Origin: Bizionia paragorgiae
GTDB lineage: Bacteria; Bacteroidota; Bacteroidia; Flavobacteriales; Flavobacteriaceae
Length of the DNA stretch: 64,000 bases
NCBI RefSeq assembly: GCF_900107625.1
Contig: NZ_FNQK01000003.1
Location: 62,001-126,000, forward strand
Direction: 5' to 3'
In this document: piece after piece, positions 60,702 to 64,000 of the stretch
Position numbering within the stretch: the first letter of the stretch is position 1
Layout of the letters: each line of letters begins with the position of its first letter
The notes under the pieces: model-generated
Seen by the model: the letters and a program-made list of their open reading frames with translations, nothing else
What the model was told of the DNA's origin: nothing
Database searches by the model: none
Made by a program: the position numbers and the translations under genes

Positions 60702-61286
60702 ATGAATTACACTAAAAAAATCGGATTAACAGCGCTAAGTTTTTTTGCGTTTTTATTGCTATCAACCCAAATGGGGTGGTCTCAAGAATGGTCTCTTGTT
60801 AATGCAGAATCGTCTTTAAAAGTTTCAGGGACATCTAGTTTACATGATTGGACAATTGATTCCGGAAAGCAATCGGGAACTTTGGTTTTTAAAAACCTAG
60901 AAACTGGAGAAATTGAAGGGTGTTCATTATCAGTTAAAGTGGAAGGACTAGAAAGCGGAAAACGTGCGATGAACAAAAACACCTATAAAGCATTAAAACA
61001 CGATACTCACAAGAACATTACGTTTAATGTGGTAGATGTTTTAGAAACAACGGCACAAAGCGATAATTCATTCTTAGTTAAAACTAAAGGAGATTTAGTA
61101 ATCGCAGGCGTAAAGAAGCGAATTACCTTGAACTTCACACTGATTAAAGAAGGGAGTTCAGCTACTCTAAAAGGAGAGAAGAAAATTAATATGACAGATT
61201 TCAATATTGATCCTCCTACAGCATTATTAGGTACGATTACAACTGGTGACGCTATTACCATTACGTTTAAAACAAAATTTAAATAA
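60702..61286 (+). CDS. YceI-like periplasmic lipid-binding protein
   Basis: A 194-aa exported protein with signal peptide (FFAFLLLSTQMGWSQ) and YceI-type lipocalin-like strands: SSLKVSGTSSLHDWTI at the start and KINMTDFNIDPPTALLGTI at the end. YceI proteins bind isoprenoid-type lipids in the periplasm. The porin-like gene follows 17 bp later, and a second YceI-like gene follows that. Confidence 0.85.
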   Translation: MNYTKKIGLTALSFFAFLLLSTQMGWSQEWSLVNAESSLKVSGTSSLHDWTIDSGKQSGTLVFKNLETGEIEGCSLSVKVEGLESGKRAMNKNTYKALKHDTHKNITFNVVDVLETTAQSDNSFLVKTKGDLVIAGVKKRITLNFTLIKEGSSATLKGEKKINMTDFNIDPPTALLGTITTGDAITITFKTKFK

Positions 61287-61303
61287 TTCTAAACTAAAAT
61301 ATT

Positions 61304-62572
61304 ATGAATAAAACAATGAAACCTATAGCTCTATTTATGGCCCTACTTGGAGGGTACGGCTTATTTGCTCAAGATAGACATCTAGATAACTACAGACAAC
61401 CAGATAAAAATGGTATTAATGTTTTCGAAAGTCCAAAAGACACAGTCTCTACTTTTAATGGTGTAAAAGTTAGAATTGGTGGAGCCTTTGCATTACAGTA
61501 TCAGGCTTTAGATAATGAGAATTCTGGAATTACTCCTATTAAAGAGGTGGGATACAATTTTAACTTAGCAACAGCCAATTTAGATTTAGATGTTGCTCTG
61601 CATGATGGTGTAAATTTACACTTGAGAACGTACTTGTCTTCTAGACACCACCATGAACCATATGTAAAAGGAGGGTATTTACAAATTGATAAGTTAGATT
61701 TCATAGAAGAAGGCTTCCTTAGCGACGTGATGAAAAACGCTACGGTTAAAATTGGTCATATGGAAAATAACTATGGGGATGCCCACTTTAGAAGAAGTGA
61801 TAATGCGCAAACCTTGTTTAATCCTTTTGTAGGGAATTTAATTATGGATGCTTTTACAACTGAAGTTGGTGCTGAAGTTTACTATAAAACTGAAAGTGGA
61901 TTCTTAGGAATGTTAGGGTTTTCTAATGGTAAATTAAATCAAAAGGTGGTAAAAACAGGATCTAATACCGGTGGCGCTGCTTTCTTAGCTAAATTAGGAT
62001 ATGATAAGCAAATCAACACCGATTTAAGATTTAGATTAACAGGGTCGTTATACAACACAGGTTACGCACCAAGTGTATACTTATATAATGCGGATAGAGC
62101 AGGGTCAAGATATTATGATATCATGCAAAATGCTACTGCTGCTAACGACGACTTTAGATCAGGACGTTTTAATCCCGATTTCACTAATAAAATTACAGCA
62201 GTTATGATAAATCCATTTGTTAAGTATGGCGGATTGGAATTCTTCGGAACTGTAGAAATGACTTCAGGAAGAAGTATGGCGGAATCAGAAAGAAGAAAAA
62301 CACAACAGTATGCTGGAGAACTTGTTTATAGATTTGGGAAATCTGAAAACTTATATGTTGGAGGACGATATAATACTGTAGATGCAGAATTGATGGGTGG
62401 TGATGAAGTTACCATTAACAGACTTCAAGCTGGTGCAGGTTGGTTTATGACCAAAAATATATTAATGAAAGCAGAGTATGTAAATCAGACTTATAATGAT
62501 TACGCTGTAGGAAGTATTCTTGATGAAGGTGCTTTTAAAGGGGTGATGGTAGAAGCCGTAATTAGTTTCTAA
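61304..62572 (+). CDS. Outer-membrane porin-like beta-barrel protein
   Basis: A 422-aa exported protein: signal peptide (PIALFMALLGGYGLFAQ), then amphipathic strands with many Tyr/Gly/Asn residues and a closing aromatic strand (GVMVEAVISF). It resembles Bacteroidetes OprO/OprP-like porins, including MKNATVKIGHMENNYGDAHFRR and VGGRYNTVDAELMGG in sections. The solute is not known. It sits between two YceI-like genes in one direction, 17 bp after the first. Confidence 0.72.
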   Translation: MNKTMKPIALFMALLGGYGLFAQDRHLDNYRQPDKNGINVFESPKDTVSTFNGVKVRIGGAFALQYQALDNENSGITPIKEVGYNFNLATANLDLDVALHDGVNLHLRTYLSSRHHHEPYVKGGYLQIDKLDFIEEGFLSDVMKNATVKIGHMENNYGDAHFRRSDNAQTLFNPFVGNLIMDAFTTEVGAEVYYKTESGFLGMLGFSNGKLNQKVVKTGSNTGGAAFLAKLGYDKQINTDLRFRLTGSLYNTGYAPSVYLYNADRAGSRYYDIMQNATAANDDFRSGRFNPDFTNKITAVMINPFVKYGGLEFFGTVEMTSGRSMAESERRKTQQYAGELVYRFGKSENLYVGGRYNTVDAELMGGDEVTINRLQAGAGWFMTKNILMKAEYVNQTYNDYAVGSILDEGAFKGVMVEAVISF

Positions 62573-62593
62573 CCGGAACATAAATAATTAAAG

Positions 62594-62655
62594 CAAGTCT
62601 CAAGGGGGTGAAGTTCTTTTTAGGAAAAACTTGACGTACTTAGAGACTTGTTTTA
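62594..62655 (+). terminator. Possible terminator after the porin gene
   Basis: CAAGTCTC (62,594-62,601) and GAGACTTG (62,643-62,650) form an 8-bp stem with a long loop of about 41 nt, followed by TTTTAT. The long loop lowers confidence. Confidence 0.4.
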
Positions 62656-62685
62656 TATTGTATAATACCAAAGACTTTATATTTT

Positions 62686-63273
62686 ATGTTTTTCAATAAA
62701 TTCATCATTAGCCTTATACTAATCTTGTCTACTGTTCTTACTTTCAAAGGGTCTGTATCAGAGAGCGCTTCCGTTGTTATTACCGAGAAAAGTACATTGC
62801 TAATTAATGGTAAGAGTAATGTTAATAGTTTTTCTTGTGTTTATGATATTGAAAAAATAAAGAACCCCATTCGTGTTCATTATGCGGTTGAGGACAATAA
62901 AATTAATTTCGAACAAACCACATTATTTTTAGAAACCACTTGTTTTGATTGTGGAGGGAATGGTATAAATAGAGACTTTAGAAAGACCTTAAATACCGAT
63001 GATTATCCAGAAATAGCCTTAAGCCTAAAAGCAGTAGAAATTAAGCATCAAGGGGCTAGTTTAAATGCTTATATAGACATTAAAATTGCCGGGATATCTC
63101 GCCTCTATACTATTCCAATTAAGCTTAAAAAGAAAGGTAATATTATGATTAGTGGAGATTTAAAACTCAAGCTGTCAGACTTTGATTTAAAAGCGCCTAA
63201 CAAGCTGTTTGGAATTATATCGGTAGAGGATACTATTGAAATAGTTTTCAATTTAGAATTAGAAAAACAATAA
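62686..63273 (+). CDS. Second YceI-like periplasmic protein
   Basis: A 195-aa exported protein: membrane/signal segment (IISLILILSTVLTFKG), then the YceI-like pattern (STLLINGKSNVNSFSCVYD, DDYPEIALSLKAVEIK, LKLKLSDFDLKAPNKLFGII in parts). It contains two Cys pairs (CVYD and CFDCGG) not seen in the first copy. It follows the porin gene by 113 bp with a possible terminator between, so it may have its own transcript. Confidence 0.78.
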   Translation: MFFNKFIISLILILSTVLTFKGSVSESASVVITEKSTLLINGKSNVNSFSCVYDIEKIKNPIRVHYAVEDNKINFEQTTLFLETTCFDCGGNGINRDFRKTLNTDDYPEIALSLKAVEIKHQGASLNAYIDIKIAGISRLYTIPIKLKKKGNIMISGDLKLKLSDFDLKAPNKLFGIISVEDTIEIVFNLELEKQ

Positions 63274-63353
63274 GCTATACCCTATTTTTTAGGATGCTTT
63301 GTAGTGCATGACTAGACTGTTTTAAAAGCGTTTTAAAAAAAAAACGATGAAAC

Positions 63354-63397
63354 ATGACTCAAGTCATTGTTTATAAGTGTGTTGTGTGGTATGTTTA
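63354..63397 (+). promoter_or_regulatory. Fnr-like operator and promoter without an ORF
   Basis: TGAC-TCAA-GTCA within ATGACTCAAGTCAT (63,354-63,367), and TATGTTTA at 63,390-63,397. Motif centre to the -7 element is 29.5 bp, the same as for the first YceI gene. Confidence 0.5.
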
Positions 63398-63403
63398 GTC
63401 TGT

Positions 63404-63492
63404 AGTTTAAGAGAGTCAATACTTTACAAAGCTCAAATAAATTGCTTGCTATTAATCAGAAAAAGGTCAGATATATAATCTGACCTTTTTTT
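63404..63492 (+). ncRNA. Candidate Crp/Fnr-controlled small RNA
   Basis: From the promoter above to the perfect terminator at 63,460-63,496 there is no ATG and no plausible ORF. The predicted RNA is about 90 nt. E. coli FnrS is a precedent for an Fnr-activated small RNA, but no sequence relation is claimed. Start point is inferred from the -7 element. Confidence 0.4.
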
Positions 63493-63496
63493 GTTT
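63460..63496 (+). terminator. Perfect 13-bp rho-independent terminator
   Basis: AAAAAGGTCAGAT (63,460-63,472) and ATCTGACCTTTTT (63,478-63,490) form a perfect stem with loop ATATA and a T-rich tail. Confidence 0.85.
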
Positions 63497-64000
63497 TCTA
63501 TAGCTTTGCTAAAGTTGTTGTACTTTTTAAAGTGTTACTATGACCATTTAAAAAAGTAAGAACGAGATTAAGTATCGTGACAGTAAAAGAATTGTCCAAT
63601 CCAAAACATAGAGTTATAATCCTATTTAGTTAAACGCCTTTGGGTATTTTTATTGGTAATTCTAATGAGCTAAAATTTGCTTAGTGTACGCGTTACCTAT
63701 AAAATTGAAGTCGATTGTATTAAGAATGAGTCTCTTTACCAAGTGTATCTTGTTTGTTTTTATGACTACGGACTCAATAGTTATTTAAAACAGATTAATA
63801 GGCTGAGTGTTTCTGAGCCAACTGATCGCCTTGAGCTCTTAAACCGCTATTACAATCGGTGGTTTTAGGGGGTTTTCTAAAAAAAAATATTTCGGTATCA
63901 TTTGTAAGACGCCTGACTAATCGTTAAATTGGGTTTTTTGACAAAAAACCAATAAAAATCCGATATTTAATGATAAATTCTAAGCTTTTTGCACTAATTA
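63497..64000. other. Unassigned right end of the window
   Basis: About 500 bp without a supported gene. A 63-codon frame from a TTG at 63,677 has no recognisable features. A short T-rich/A-rich inverted repeat lies near 63,930-63,953. Confidence 0.4.

Noticed and set aside
63677-63868. 63-codon ORF near the right edge
   Set aside because: TTG start, no signal, domain or family pattern, no neighbouring operon; likely chance.

Overview
The window comes from a member of the Bacteroidota, most likely a Flavobacteriaceae. It has low GC, Bacteroidetes-type conjugation genes (TraE to TraN), an RteC regulator, TAnnTTTG promoter elements, several TTG starts, a CzcA/CusA pump fused to its outer-membrane channel, and DUF4266/DUF3570 genes. 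Positions 1 to about 55,936 look like most of one integrative and conjugative element (ICE). Its right end is marked by a tyrosine integrase next to a duplicated 3' half of an initiator tRNA gene. The left end, where the intact tRNA should be, lies outside the window.

Layout: (1) 1-20,792: the end of an XRE-type regulator, then a tightly packed 20.6-kb operon of five very large genes. These are a SNF2-type helicase (DrmD-like), a giant N6-adenine methylase (DrmMI-like), a sacsin-like HATPase with a C-terminal NOV/DUF3883 nuclease-like domain, a giant DEAD-box helicase with DUF1998 and a Vsr-like domain (DruE/DrmAB-like), and a UvrD-type helicase with an N-terminal RelE-fold domain. I read it as an anti-phage system that combines class 1 DISARM and Druantia-like parts with two unusual components. 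It is the best candidate here for an undescribed system. (2) 20,968-22,338: an AlbA_2/Schlafen-like regulator. (3) 22,347-29,514: the mating-pore operon on the minus strand; no relaxase or coupling protein is present. (4) 29,704-33,971: an amidase and a Fur-like / TonB receptor / cation transporter module. (5) 33,978-36,824: replication- and excision-type genes and rteC. (6) 37,098-49,139: a membrane LuxR regulator with an asparaginase-like protein, then a two-component system with its RND metal-efflux operon, ending in a Crp/Fnr gene. (7) 49,214-54,270: a periplasmic redox cluster (thioredoxin, ApbE, DUF4266, DUF3570, DsbD). (8) 54,388-55,936: integrase and attachment site. (9) From 55,937 on: IS remnant, Kef-type antiporter, a decayed second copy of the tRNA tail plus terminator, cell-wall hydrolases, and a YceI/porin/YceI group.

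The non-coding signal is unusually rich. A TCTTAAG-N4-TCTTAAG direct repeat occurs four times around the two-component/efflux genes, always 33 nt before a -7 element. One copy drives no ORF and ends in a strong terminator, suggesting a metal-responsive small RNA of about 110 nt. A TGAY-N4-GTCA (Fnr-like) motif precedes the redox operon, the first YceI gene, and a second ORF-free transcript with a perfect 13-bp terminator. A family of CCGTA/TACGG inverted repeats surrounds rteC. All calls rest on reading the sequence and on remembered family motifs; no database search was run.
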